A stretch of 64,000 nucleotides of DNA from Oscarella lobularis. Its lineage: Eukaryota > Porifera > Homoscleromorpha > Homosclerophorida > Oscarellidae. Shown here one piece after another: positions 1-11,028 of the stretch. The position numbers were made by a program, and so were the translations under genes. Location: assembly GCF_947507565.1 (NCBI RefSeq), contig NC_089181.1:1110536-1174535 (forward strand), read 5' to 3'. Within the stretch, counting starts at the first letter, position 1. Every line of letters begins with the position of its first letter. The notes below the pieces were generated by a model. The model was not told the DNA's origin. It saw only the letters and a program-made list of their open reading frames with translations, and made no database searches.

Positions 1-81
1 TTTTATGCCAAAAGCAATCATCATACCAAAAACAACGAGGATTTCGTTTGACGTCGAAAAAGATGGATTCTAGGAAAGAAA

Positions 82-815
82 TTATACATGAATTACTGTG
101 AAAGAACGTGTTACCGTTTTTTTGCCGTGCCGTTTTGTTTCGATGACAATGCGATTCATCACAACATCGTCAAGGAAACGGCGAAAAAACCAGACCGGCG
201 TTTCTTTGCCCGTCAAAGCCGAAGTTATTCCAATTGGCTCGGTGCACTCGTCAAACGTCGGAACAGTCGCGCTGGCTTCAAACACTGTTTCTGTGTAATC
301 ATCAGGAAGAATACTTTTCAGTTCCGTCACAAGTCGGGAACTGTCTTCTGACGACGTTGACGGCGACAAGCTTCGCCCTGTTGAGAAGCCGTAGCGCGAC
401 GTTTACGAGATTGCCTACGACGTTAACGGAGAGGGATATCGCCCTCTTCCTTGTCTTCGTCGTCGTCGCTCTCTTCCTCGTCGACATCTTCACTTTGGAC
501 TCCGTCGTTGTTTTCGCCATCTGCTTGGTAGGTCCTGTCGTTTCCGTCATCGCCGTGGTCATCACTATCGTCGTCAAGATTGTCTTCGGGCCCGCCACTC
601 CCACCTCCTCCCGGGCTGCTGCCGCTTTCCGCGCGCAGTCCGAAGACGCTTGCTCCTAACAACGACAAGACCTTCTGAAATTCGAGCTCGCCTTTTGGCG
701 TCAATTTGTATAAAATATCTTCGTCGTCGTCGTCGCTCTCGTATTCGCTTTCGTTCTCGGCTCTTTCGCTATTGTTATCGACTTCGTCTATATTAGACCC
801 TCTCTCGCGCGCCGC
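82..815 (-). pseudogene. piggyBac-like transposase, N-terminal fragment
   Basis: Reading leftward from about 815, one frame gives a strongly acidic stretch (SEYESDDDDEDILYKLT, then runs of D/E) ending in GDIPLR before a stop at 423. A basic segment (SRKRRATASQQG) follows in another frame, and then 369-82 reads TPVWFFRRFLDDVVMNRIVIET. That last block resembles the start of the piggyBac DDE domain (P-x-FF..F.D.....I...TN). An acidic N-terminus before the DDE domain is usual for the family. The frame change near 420 is an indel or small intron. No catalytic Asp block lies inside the window, and the 5' side is cut by a gypsy fragment at about 829. The family call rests on one short motif. Confidence 0.5.
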
Positions 816-828
816 TTCCTATTTCTGA

Positions 829-1735
829 CCCAGCAGTGGAGGAGATATGCGTAGAGTCTGAGGTGTATGCATCGACATTCCTAGGATTTCTTCCGGTGTC
901 GTCAACGAAATTAGCCGAGATCAAGGCAGCTCAAACGGCTGACAACACCTGCCTACGTATCGTGTCATTTACCAAGAATGAATGTCCAGCAAAAGATACG
1001 CTCGACGACGAAATAAAGAAATATCTTCCAATTGCGGCGGAGCTGAACGGCAGCAGAATCTACTTCTACGCGGATCACGCCTCATTATCCCGCCAGCGCT
1101 TCGAAGCGATATGCTCGAAAGAATACACGCCGGTCACCACGAAATGCAGAGCTCGCGCGCTGGAGTCTATTTGGTGGCCAGGTCTTTCCGACGACATGAA
1201 ACGAATGGTTGAGCAGTGTGTCATCTGCAGAAAGGAGAGACCCAATCAATTGGAACCAATGATTCCGACCGACAGTCTTCCACACCCCTTCCACACTATT
1301 GGAATGGACTTATTCGAATATAAATGAAGCCAATATTTTCTGGTCGTCGACTACCTCTCTCGATACCCGGAAGTCGCTAAACTGGAGAATACTACGTCTT
1401 CAGCGGTTATATGTCACCTAAAATCGATGTTCGCTCGCCACAGAATCCCGGCCATCGCTCTCTCGGACAATGGTCCACAGTTCACGTCGGATTTATTCGC
1501 CGAGTTCGCAAAGGCGTACGATTTCCAACACATCACCAGCAGCCCCCATTATCCCCAGAGCAACGGGGAAGCAGCTCTAGAGAATGGTTAAAACGGTGAA
1601 GGAGATGCTCAAGAAGGCGGAGCATCCGTACCTGGTTCTCTTATCATACCGCACCACACCGTTGTCTCACGGTTGGTCACCATCACAACTACTGATGGAT
1701 CGACAGCTCCGGTCAAATGTGCCAACGGTGGAATC
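829..1735 (+). pseudogene. Ty3/gypsy pol fragment: RNase H tail, integrase zinc finger and core
   Basis: The frame from 829 covers the linker after RNase H. An HHCC zinc finger follows (ERIHAGHHEM, then CVICRKERP), with two compensating frameshifts around 1080-1150. The integrase core starts with HTIGMDLFEY. A TGA at 1325 interrupts it, and reading resumes with LVVDYLSRYPEVAK and LSDNGPQFTS at 1460-1500. A further frameshift near 1585 leads to MVKTVKEMLKKAEHPYL. This order and wording match K02A2.6-type gypsy integrases. At least four disruptions make it a dead copy. It is truncated at both ends: the left end abuts the piggyBac fragment and the right end abuts a hAT fragment. Confidence 0.85.
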
Positions 1736-1740
1736 TCGAC

Positions 1741-2180
1741 TACTCCTATGAAGCTACGAACTTTAGTTCCAACACTTGTGTTTACTCATTGGGCAGCACA
1801 TAGTCTTGCTTTGGCTGCATCCGATGCGTCAAAGAGCGAAACGTGGTTTAAACATTTGGAGAAAGCAGTAAACACAGTCTACACTTTTTTCCCGCCGCAC
1901 GGTACACAGTGGTCAACTGTCTGGCAAGAGGTATTAGATGAAGTACACACAAAGCTTCAGCGCGCAACTGAAACCCGTTGGCTCTCACCCGGAAATGCAG
2001 TGTGCGCTAAGGAAAATTTTGAAATCAGTTACAGCAATCCTGGAAAATGAAGCCGCTGACGGCGACCCTACAGCAATGGGACTTCTTCAACAGCTACGAA
2101 AGCCTTTTCTACCTTGTGCCTTTTCCTTAATGCAACGTGCTAAGTGGTCCCCGCTTCAAAACCCTTCGGGACGTTTTTAG
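1741..2180 (+). pseudogene. hAT-superfamily transposase fragment (ZNF862/C17orf113-like)
   Basis: The translation contains AAHSLALAASDASK, then ETRWLSPGNAV, and in a second frame AILENEAADGDPTAMGLL. This follows the 'C.AHRLALA..DA.K ... RWLS...AV ... ALE...' pattern of hAT-like proteins such as vertebrate ZNF862 and C17orf113. The usual first Cys is not obvious. A frameshift near 1970 separates the two halves. It sits directly against the gypsy integrase end, so one element interrupted the other. Neither the DDE N-terminal part nor the complete dimerisation tail is present. Confidence 0.65.
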
Positions 2181-2830
2181 GCTAAATGCCATTCATACAG
2201 AGTATTAATTAATACTCAAATTTTCTCTCTTTTGAAAGTACTGCCATTATTTTCATTTATTAGCATAAATTCAGGAAGTTCACTCTTTGGTTCAGGGAAG
2301 AGGCTAATTTAACCGTTGTTTCAAGAACGTTGACGACGAGGCCGCTGGCATCAGAGGCTCGTCTTCCAGTGCGAGCGTTGTCGGTTCTCCCCAGCCACAA
2401 GTCGCGGCAACTGATTCTGATGATTCTGATGGCTTTGAGGAAATTGCTTGCTCGATAATGAGGATGTGCAGGAATGCACTGGCCCGATGCCGAGTCCACC
2501 AGGTCCAGTTGCACAAGAGCACGCCCGGTTGGCAAAAAAAGGGAGACGTAGCAGGAAAAAAGGCAAGACGTAGTGAGAAGGAGCTTGCACAGATTTTACA
2601 AAAAGTAGATCACGTTCTTAGGGAGTTTGAGTGAGATGCTGAATCTAAATCAGGTGACTCGAATCCAGATAACTCGAAGTCTTCTAAGAGATTTTGTACC
2701 CAGTTAAACGGTTGTTTTTTTCGTGTGCATCTAAACGAATAAATCATGGTTGAAGGGGTCAACCCCTTTTGAGACATGGCTTCGCGCACGCGTTAGTCAT
2801 GTGTTATGTGATTAGGTTACAAATATAATA
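2181..2830. other. No intact gene; weak coding-like remnant
   Basis: Between 2325 and 2635 the plus strand reads in three successive frames as DSDDSDGFEEIA, then LAKKGRRSRKKGKT, then EKELAQILQKVDHVLREFE followed by TGA. An acidic-to-basic pattern like this could be the tail of a decayed transposase, possibly the neighbouring hAT, but nothing is diagnostic. The rest is AT-rich with no recognised signal. Confidence 0.25.
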
Positions 2831-2997
2831 TAGGTTATTACATTGGGGTAAGGGCAATATGAGATTTATCGGACCCGATACCCGAGGGAACCGCGATATT
2901 TGCCCGAGCGAAGCGAGGGTCAATTATCACGGTTTCCCGAGGTTGGAGGGTCCGATAAATCCCATATTGCCCGAGTTTTCCCCCATGTAATAACCTA
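2831..2997. repeat. ~167-bp near-perfect palindrome (foldback/MITE-like)
   Basis: The outer 13 bases, TAGGTTATTACAT at 2831-2843, are exactly complementary to 2985-2997. The arms continue inward with few mismatches (GGGCAATATGAGATTTATCGG on the left pairs with the segment before 2973). The loop is rich in GCCCGAGCGAAGCGAGGG. It carries no coding capacity and could be a foldback MITE or the end of a larger element. Confidence 0.75.
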
Positions 2998-3190
2998 CTT
3001 ATACCCCGATAGCTTCATTTTGGGTGGTTTGGTGCTGGGCCGCGAATGAGACAACGCACTTCCCTTGCTTGATTGACCCGCGCTAATCTTCCAATTTCGT
3101 TCCATCCGTCCCCTGTCATGATTGACATGTGTTAACAAAATTTTCGCCCCATTTATTGATAGATTGATAGTTGCGTAAGTAAATATAGAA

Positions 3191-3445
3191 ATGCAGCGCG
3201 GATTATTGGCAATTCACCGCGTCTTGCCAATGGAGGAACAACTCCCAGACAACGACGACGACTTTCAACCTCCGAAGAAGAAGCGAAAGCATCGCTACCG
3301 AGCGCTGGTACCGAAACGAAAAGACCACCGAAAATTTTCGCCCGTCTCGGGCTCGCAGTTGAGCAAGGCTCAGGAAAAGTTTATTTCAGGGAATACAAAA
3401 AAAGCAACGGGCGGTCTTGTCGAGGTCGGACGACGATTTGCTTAG
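3191..3445 (+). CDS. 84-aa exon-like ORF with a nuclear-localisation motif, unrecognised
   Basis: The ORF begins with an acidic patch and a bipartite basic block PPKKKRKHRYR. It ends in QLSKAQEKFISGNTKKATG. That tail faintly recalls the N-terminal core-binding start of eukaryotic tyrosine recombinases of the Crypton/DUF3504 type, where an NT.K.T.WAV motif follows. The continuation is missing, so this stays a suggestion. It may be a first exon or a truncated element. The upstream sequence is AT-rich with no clear promoter. Confidence 0.3.
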   Translation: MQRGLLAIHRVLPMEEQLPDNDDDFQPPKKKRKHRYRALVPKRKDHRKFSPVSGSQLSKAQEKFISGNTKKATGGLVEVGRRFA

Positions 3446-3503
3446 GGCTCCTCCCACTACTAAAGCGCGACGAGACACCTAATGTAGTAAAGACGTACGC
3501 GCC

Positions 3504-3590
3504 GTACCTCAAGATCGTCGGCATTAAAGGTTGGTGACGTCACTTTGTACCTCAAAGATCGTCGGCATTAAAGGTTGGTGACGTCACTTT
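3504..3590. repeat. 43-bp tandem duplication
   Basis: Two head-to-tail copies differ by one inserted base (CTCAAGATCG versus CTCAAAGATCG). Each ends in GGTGACGTCACTTT, which contains the palindromic CRE-like core TGACGTCA. Confidence 0.85.
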
Positions 3591-4799
3591 CAGAAACTTT
3601 CCCCGACTAAGTTCCTACCCTTGCGATTTGGGCTCCTCGCAAGACCAAAGCGCAATGAGAACACCTGCTCAAGTAGAGACATCCGCGAAACATCGACAAA
3701 CGGTAGTAGAACGCCGGCGTTCGAAGCTTATTGGCTTCAAACGTTGGGTAACATACATTATTCAAAGTGTCCGCGGCTGTCAGTGATATAGATTTTTTGC
3801 CCTATTGTGCGCTAGATGAGTAAATCCGGTTTTATTTTGCGGCTAATTCTTCGGCGGAACTCAGCAGAATTCTTGCGATGAGGTTTGTCTACGCTGCATT
3901 GCATTGTGTAATTTTCGTTTTTATGCAAAAGCAAGGTAGACATCTCCGATGGGTTCTGCGACTGATTGGAAAGTTATTTGACCCTGGATGCAACGGAAAG
4001 AGTTGGAGGTGAATATTCTTTATTTTTTAGTCGTTCTTGCGTGAATCGATGGGATTCGCCAGGCACTCAATATTGCGATTGATTTTGGCTATTTTGCGCC
4101 TTCCCTAACAAGTTTTCCCGTTTAATCTTTCTTAGAACTTTGTAGGGAGTTGTTCCGCCACCAGAGAAGACGCCCCTTGATTTTAAGGATGCGAGGGGAG
4201 TACTAGAATGTCGGAAAATAAAAAATAAAATTCCCTGAAAAACACGCTGGAGAATGTTCTCTTCTTACTTTGAGCAGCGACCTGCGCGTAATAATGTATG
4301 AATTCATTTTTCAACCCAATTCATTGAGGGCTGAACGTAATTGCGTATAATCGCTCTGCAAACAGCTATGGCAGCTAAACGATTTTTTATTGCCACCTTT
4401 CCGGAAGCAACGGGACAGGACGGAAGCTGAAGTTGGTTCTTTGTCTTCCAAGTCATCATTCATTATTTTCCAGGAAGGGTCCAAAGTTTTGAATGTGGCA
4501 AACCCTGGAAGTAGGATTGGGCTGTGTTTGAACACAGAGCTGTGATTTTGATTTTTAATTACAACAATTCCCAAGTTTTTCAATATTAGTGGACGAATTT
4601 CTGCATGCCGTAGACTGCTAAAGCGCTTTTTGAACTAGGGACCTGCCCATTTTTTTGAGAAGGGGTAAAACGTCAACGAAATTTTTTTGTAAATATCATT
4701 GGTCAAAAAAGTGTAAAGCAAAATAGGGTCTCATGTCGTAAATATGAGCACCATAACAAGAGGAAATAGCGTCTGACTCTGAGAGCAGAGGCGTTTTGC

Positions 4800-5010
4800 C
4801 CACTACAGTGATACTTGTATAGGCGACCACTCTCATACTGCGACCAACTGCTCAATGCGACCGGATTTTTTGCAAGAACTTTTTCTAGTGCAAACTTACC
4901 TTGGTAATACGACAACCTGTTCAACGCGACAAACGACCATCGTCCTTTGCGTGCTCTTGTAGAATTTAGCCTTCGCAATACGTCAACGTCACTTGGCGTT
5001 CGGGGCAGGG
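4800..5010. repeat. Possible end of a Tigger-type MITE
   Basis: The stretch from ACTACAGTGATACTTGTA onward carries repeated 'gcgaccac', 'gcgaccaac', 'gcgaccgg' and 'cgacaac' words. These resemble terminal repeats of Tigger-type elements, which start ACAGTG. The matching opposite end was not found. Confidence 0.3.
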
Positions 5011-5189
5011 AACACAGTTACGCCATGGGCATGCGCACACTTATTTTTTAGGACTTAGTCGCGCTGCTAAGTACAACGTTGTGGAGTCGGGAAGATCGCA
5101 AGTTCGACCGTCATATATTTTGTATAATACTTTATACGTCTTTCATTATACGAGCCGTCAGTCGATTGTGACGTATTTGTGCCTTTCTT

Positions 5190-5390
5190 CAGGCATTGTG
5201 GGCTTGGGCACGATCGAGGCTGCAAGCAAACGTTCGAATACACGTAGAACGTGTAATAGGAGCAGTTCGACAGCCCTTTCGTATTCTACCTGCAACCAGG
5301 GAAATACCTAAAGATTTACTTAGTATACACAGCTCGGTAATTCTTGACTGCGTTTTGTCTGTCTGCTGTGTTTTGCATAATCTGTGAGAG
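5190..5390 (+). pseudogene. DDE_4 (Harbinger/IS5-like) transposase C-terminal fragment
   Basis: The frame 5196-5387 reads ANVRIHVERVIGAVRQPFRIL and ends with SVCCVLHNLCER. The 'R..VERVIGR.K.+FRIL ... L..L..LHN' pattern is the hallmark of the C-terminal catalytic region (final acidic residue in VER) of DDE_4/Harbinger-type transposases. The first two Asp blocks are missing, and no intact ORF precedes it. Confidence 0.65.
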
Positions 5391-5534
5391 GGGGATCGTT
5401 TCTCTTTTAGCTACAACTTATTTTCTTCTTTTTCGTATATCTCTTTTTTCAACTTGCAGACAGCACACAAAAACCCATTTCTCGATACTTCGGTCAGCCC
5501 TATTCACTGCTAGTGAAACCACTTCTCGCTCCAT

Positions 5535-6850
5535 CGCGCATTTCCGGAAAAACGATTCAGCTCTCGGAAAAAGCTTCTTCGATCACACGCTATTCCGTAA
5601 CGATATTTTTGACGTGGAGCTCGTCCGATGTCCATACAATGAAGTCACAGTCACAGTATTGCACTTCCGTGACGAACAATTTGAAGTTGACACCGATAAA
5701 AGCACGGATTAGACTCCTTAGGAAGAACGTCATCTTACGAGCTTGCTCTTGCAAAGACGTTCTCTGCGGCCACCAAGGAGCATTTCGCCTCTGCGATACC
5801 AAGGCCGCAACAACTGCATCTGACGGACGCATTGCGTGAAGCACCAAAAAAGGGGTAACGCTGACTGACGTGGAAGCCTGTAGCAGCAACCGTAAAATCA
5901 GCGTGTGTTTCTTTGGAATTCTCTTGGTTAGCATAATCGCCTTCTTTTCGTTGTCGACCCCCCAGCGAATGGTCTTGCTTCGAATGATACCTCTAGCAGG
6001 GTAGCAGGCATCCTTCAGCAGCGACACCGACGGCCTTTCGTAAAGCACGACATCAAATTTTGAACCAGTTATTCAACCTGCACGGAATTGATACAAGTGC
6101 ATTCGAACTGCCTGATCGTCAAATGAGAAAGCCTCTAAACTTGATTTGATTTGAGTGCGGGCAAGACGATCTGCTGGCACTACTCTACTAGTGAAGCGAA
6201 CCATAGATTGATATTCTGCGGATCATAGAAATGTGAGAAAAAAATAAGCGAAAGAGAGGCATCACCTTTGACGAATGGATCGCTCATTTCAAAGACAGAA
6301 TAACTGTCTGTGATAGAGCGAAAAGCTTTCGATTTTGTTTATCGCCATCCGGAAGCCCAATAGATGTGAATTCCGTTGGATAGCTTGTGGTAAAAATTTC
6401 ACGCAGAGTGTTGTAGAGCTGCTCCCTTCACGACTTCGCGCCGAAATCCATTCGTTCTCTTTCAATGTGCACACCGTTTCGTCTGAACATCGAACAGCAG
6501 TCTCATCCAGTGCCAAAGAGCCCCCACGTTCGAGCACGTTTCGCCGAGACCTGCCATGCAGGTACAGCGACCGACCTCGACAGACCCTCCTGAACAAATA
6601 ATCACCCAGACACAAAGTGGATTTTCGTCGTTGAGTTGCTGGTGTCGACTTTTGCACCAAAAACCACGTAGCTACGGCATACCTTCCATTCGGCTTCTCT
6701 GATGCCTCCGCTCAAAGAACATCTTAGAAATGTGCATGCTCTTATAATATTTCACCTGCTCTAGCGTAACGAAGCTCGCTGTGTACAAAGGATAGGTTAC
6801 AACGTCGGCGTAACTAAAAAGATTTGAGTAGGACAACGCCATGTAAATAG
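5535..6850 (-). pseudogene. SWIM zinc finger + YqaJ nuclease-like protein, broken
   Basis: Reading leftward from about 6850, the protein starts with LYTASFVTLEQVKYYKSMH. A SWIM finger follows near 6560-6490 (GRCTCMAGLGETCSNVGAL, C-x-C...C-x-H-like with N for H). The YqaJ recombinase/exonuclease fold then appears at 6048-5590: SLLKDACYPA, TIRWGVDNEKKA, and finally VQYCDCDFIVWTSDELHVKNI. SWIM followed by YqaJ is a recurrent architecture in sponge and cnidarian proteins; the YqaJ fold belongs to the PD-(D/E)XK nucleases related to lambda exonuclease. Several frameshifts and stops interrupt it (around 5700-5900, 6085 and 6380). The alternative of a multi-exon gene does not explain all frame changes. 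Confidence 0.72.
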
Positions 6851-8384
6851 ACAGAGTCTTCCGGTTACGTGAGAGTAATCATCGATTTTTGGTGTTATAC
6901 AGCCGATAATGCCAAGTTGGAGTAGATCTTTCCTATCTCGACTTATTCGACTACTGATTGTTTTGAAATTGATTGCTTGTTGGAGACAGTAACGTTCACA
7001 TCGATCATCATGTTGAAAGCTCACATGGCCAGGGCACGGAATACCTAATGTGGTCTCAGACAAGTATCGGCAGTTTGCAAATTATTTGCCAAAGAATGGT
7101 GATTTAAGCGCATAGCATACCTAACCCTCATTCGACGACAACGTTGTATTCTCCACAGCAGTAGCGATCCTTTGAGTGCCCTCGCGTCATCATCGCTCTG
7201 TAATAATAATTTTTATTATAAATCACGAGAACACTCCTTGGTGGCATCCATACGCTTGGTCAAAAGCGTCGCTTCTTTGAATTGCTCTCCGATTAAAGAA
7301 TAACTTGTTTTGATCTGTCGGGTCGAAGTCACATCGACTCTTTCTGCTTATCTGCCCTGTAACTCGAAGGGCGCTGCAGAATTTCTGTCGTATGACACGT
7401 TCTTGATCCAGTGTATAAATGATTTCACTGGTTTATCAACGTCTATCGCCTGAAGACTATAAAAACAGTATAAAAAACAGTTGTGGAATCATTCCCCTCT
7501 CTTTCTTCGCGAACATCTACAAAACCTTTTTAAAAGTGAGTCGATAAATTGGAAGAGCTCAGTCATTACTAGCCTGACGACGTTAATGTCAATCAAAACT
7601 TGTGCATGCTTTGGGTTAAATAACAGTGAAAATTGTTTTTGGACTCGAGCAGGCACGAGTGCATTGAACGAAACGAATGTCAACGATGTGCTTCGATCAC
7701 CTCTCACAAGGATGACGAGTCAATCACTCGCATCCTATCATTGAAAAATGATCCTGATAGCAACGACGGCGACGAAGACAACGTTGAAGAGGAGGAGACC
7801 ATTCGAAAGAATGATCCACTTACCTCATTGCATATTGTCAACGAAGAAAATGTCCCCCTATTCCAAGGATGAACAGTCCTTGCTGTCCAAGGGGCTCAAA
7901 TTCGAACTTGACTTCGCCTCGAGTTTCAACGCTTTGCCTCGAAAATGCGTAGAGCATATTTGTACGAACGCCACACGCAAATCGAGCGAGCGAAAACAAA
8001 AATGGTGAAAAGGTTTGGCCCTCCGCCGTTCCATCGCGCACAAAATTGCGCGACAAACCGCATCACATAACCGCGAAAGGGGCAGTCTTACAAAGGAAAA
8101 AGCTGCACCGAATCCACAAAGGAAATCGGACACAGCCCAGACCAGCCTCGAAGTATTCCTTCGGAGGTCGACGATTCACCACGACAGATCAAGCCGAAAG
8201 GTATCGCTGTTTAGTGAGCGAAAGGATGGATTGAGAGAGGCAAATCAACAGCTGCCGAAGAAATGGAGGAGTCTTTATTGTAGCTAAACTCACCAGCGGA
8301 AACATTGAGAGAAGATGACTGCTCGGGATTTCTCGATGTGCTCACCGCTCTTACCATTTTCATTCGTTTTTCATCACTTGATTT
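6851..8384. other. Mostly unexplained; scattered coding-like remnants
   Basis: On the plus strand 7633-7872 gives an acidic stretch (SNDGDEDNVEEEETIRKNDP). The next frames give KDEQSLLSKGLKFELD and RRAYLYERHTQIERAKTKM. The minus strand at 7150-7290 has a possible short exon ending in a GT donor. None could be tied to a family, and they are probably decayed element tails. Confidence 0.3.
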
Positions 8385-10400
8385 TTACCAAGAGTAGAAC
8401 CACTTTCTGGTTTTAGACAAAGCAAAAGTCAAAACAGAGTTGATCCTTTCTTCCGTTTCTTTCAGTACATCCTCGTCTTTGCAAGTATAAGAGAAATCAA
8501 CTAGCTGTTGAAGGCTAACGCGTACATGGATGGAAATGCCGCTCACTTCAATCTCAGCATCGCCATTTGCTACAGAAATTATTTTACTAACAAAGCAAAA
8601 TAATGTAGCCTCTATAAGACTATCACCGTCCGTCGCTTGCACAGACTCTTCTCTTTCCACACTACTTCAGTTCTTAAAGTTTTCATTTTGTTCCGTCATG
8701 TAAGGATTCGTTCCTGCTTAATTGACGTTGAAGTTATTTGCAATACCAACAACATATGCGATCATCCATATGCTTACCTCTAACTTCACCCGCGGCGTTG
8801 AGTTGAACGGTACAAAAGTCTTCGTCAAAGCTCATATACGGACAGTTGCGATAGTATGATGGTAAACGTTCCCAAGAGAATCCAGGAAACACTCGAATAT
8901 GGCAAAGAAATGCTTTCACGGTAAATACCATTTTTGGTAGTACGTATACCGTGATGACGCCGACTGTACCTCAAAAAGTTCTCTTTTTTTAATGTCTCTC
9001 TCACTAAAATCGCTTTTTCCTGCACTGACTCGCTTCATGCAATGCTTTATAATTCCATAAGGTCGATCTTTAAGATATGCGGGTATGGTTTGGTCGTACA
9101 GTTTATAGGCGCTCGAAAACATGATATTGGCACTACGATACTTCTGAAACATTTCTGGCAGAAACGTTTCGATGAGATGTTTGCAGAGTCCCGCCAGTGA
9201 TCTATCCGTCCGCAACCTGGAGGGACTTCAATAAATGATCCATTGCCTCTACTCCGTTGTTTGTACGAACGTAAGTATGAAAGCCAGGTTTTCGAAAAGC
9301 ATAGCACCAGCGCTACAAATAAACCAATTACTAGTGGAACATAAATGTGAATTATTTCATTAATCTTTTTTTGGAACAAAAGCCAGTGCCTTTCGAAGGA
9401 CTTTTTACATTTTCATTTCTCTTATAAAGTACACTCTAAACTAGGTTAGATAGCTTTACTTCCAAATCTTGACTGTTACTGGAAAAGGCAACCTCGCGCA
9501 GAAGGTGAAACAATTTTTCTTGTCGTTCGGACGTAGACCACATTTCCCTTCATGGGGAAAGTATACCGTACTTATTCTTGGTGCTATTGATACCCTACAA
9601 TCAAATACTCACCACTGCGGATCCACCTTTGACACGCCTCCTCTCGATGAAAATCGCACAAATGCACTTCAGCGTTTGGAAATGCTGCATTTAGTTCTGC
9701 CTTGCTGTAGTCAACCATGAAGAACGGTGGGTTCCAATTTTTGTTTCACTGAGCTATAATTTGAAGAGCTTCCGTAAGGAGATTTGATGTTTCTCGTTCA
9801 ACAATAAATTCAGCAACGGGAATGTAATGGCAGCTAGTACGAACGCACAAGAGGAAAAGAGGGAATTGACATTTTGTTGTTTTATACGTTGCATCTAGGA
9901 GCGCAAGTGTGTTGCCATACTTGCATAACAACTTCCGTTGCCACTGCTCTTGATGAACAAACAGAAACGTACTACCTTCGGAGGAATCACTGCTGCCCTC
10001 GCCGTAAGAGTCACTCTGACCTGCATCGTTGTCGTCGTCTTCTGCAAACGCATCCAATGGTTGTTCTTACAAGGTCAAAGTTTGAGTATTTGGTCTCCGA
10101 CAAGTTAGCGTGCACGCAATTGATAATGTCCTTGTTGGTAGGGTATTACGAACGGTCGTCAGTTACGGGATTCACTTTATCTAAGCAGTGATCCAGAACA
10201 TAGGCACGGAGGCACTTTTTAATGACTTTAACGTTTTGTAATTCCTTCGTTGACGTACTGCTGAATCTGTTGCCGAATTTCAGAGTTCATTCTTCTGGCA
10301 ATCCCTATCAGAGGGTGTGTATGCACCGATACAAGTGGAAGAGTGACGAAGAAAGCTTGGACTCCAACTGCTTCATTTTTAGCAATTCTATCTTTAGCAT
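8385..10400 (-). pseudogene. MULE-type transposase with SWIM finger, intron-containing, inactivated
   Basis: Read leftward, the N-terminal part (about 10400-10060) carries SEIRQQIQQYVNEGIT and YPTNKDIINCVHA. The DDE-like core at 10057-9746 contains TLALLDATYKTTKCQFPL, with VDYSKAELNAAFP and LCDFHREEACQRWI just after it. Near 9620 a GTGAGT donor begins a ~66-nt intron, followed by EKLFHLLREVAFSSN. Further on come TYVRTNNGVEAMDHLLKSL, a region where the SWIM finger should be (KHFFAIF), and a C-terminal helix (8660-8385). This order matches MULE transposases and the related calcium-responsive transcription factor-like family. Lesions: a TGA where Trp is expected (IIAQ*NKNW), a TAA before YPTN, TGA instead of Cys in the SWIM block, and several frameshifts. 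Confidence 0.8.
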
Positions 10401-10715
10401 TAGCCAAGGCTTTGTCTTTCTCTCTTATAAACGAACTGATAGGTATTTGCAGACATGGAAAGCTAAAAAGGTTTGCTACATTTACTTGGGCGCTACATAA
10501 TGTTTACTTTAATTAAATTACGTTGTCTGATTTCTAATATTTGCTGTCGCAGGACACCCAATTTTACGAATTTTTGCAAATGGTATCGATGATTGCGGAG
10601 GTACGCTGTTAGGTCTGTTCTGTCAGAGGATTTTCTGTTTTGTCAAACGGTTTCTCTTTTTTGTCAGACGGCTTCTACAGTTCACTAAAATTCTTTCTCA
10701 TAGGTAAATAACATA

Positions 10716-10961
10716 ATGTGGAAGGTTTACGTTTGCTTTATTCAGAGATCGAGATCGTCCAAACTGACATTCCCCCCTCCCCCCGTTTACGAGGAAGCCT
10801 ATCCCATCCGCAAGCAAGACTGCATAGGCCATGTGCAGAAGCGGATTGGCACCAGGCTTCGAAAGTGGAAGGGCGATCATCGCCGTAAGATCTTAGAGGA
10901 TGGCAAAGGCGTGCCGGAGAAAGTCGTCAGACAGATACCATCATCGACGAGTAATTATTGA
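10716..10961 (+). pseudogene. Mutator-like (PF20700-type) protein fragment
   Basis: The segment KQDCIGHVQKRIGTRLRKWK followed by KILEDGKGVPEKVVRQ matches a conserved stretch of the eukaryotic 'Mutator-like transposase domain' proteins (K.ECIGHVQKR.G..LR..K...DGK....LT...I). Only about 80 residues are present and the frame stops at 10961, so this is an isolated exon or fragment. It lies just outside the DUF6589/RecQ unit and probably predates it. Confidence 0.5.
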
Positions 10962-11028
10962 AGTGAAAAGAATTGGTCTAATAATAATCTAATTGCGCTT
11001 ATATCTTAAAAAAGCACTAAGGAACAAC

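Larger units (their letters stand above)
3446..5080. other. Intergenic, no supported gene; short local duplications
   Basis: A 43-bp unit (GTACCTCAAGATCGTCGG...) is repeated in tandem at 3504-3546 and 3547-3590. A looser copy of the GGCTCCTC...AAAGCGC segment at about 3447 recurs at about 3629. No reading frame over the rest shows family motifs. Confidence 0.5.

Noticed and set aside
7845..8008. SLLSKGLKFEL motif resembling Penelope-like elements
   Set aside because: One short match without any RT or GIY-YIG motif; insufficient.
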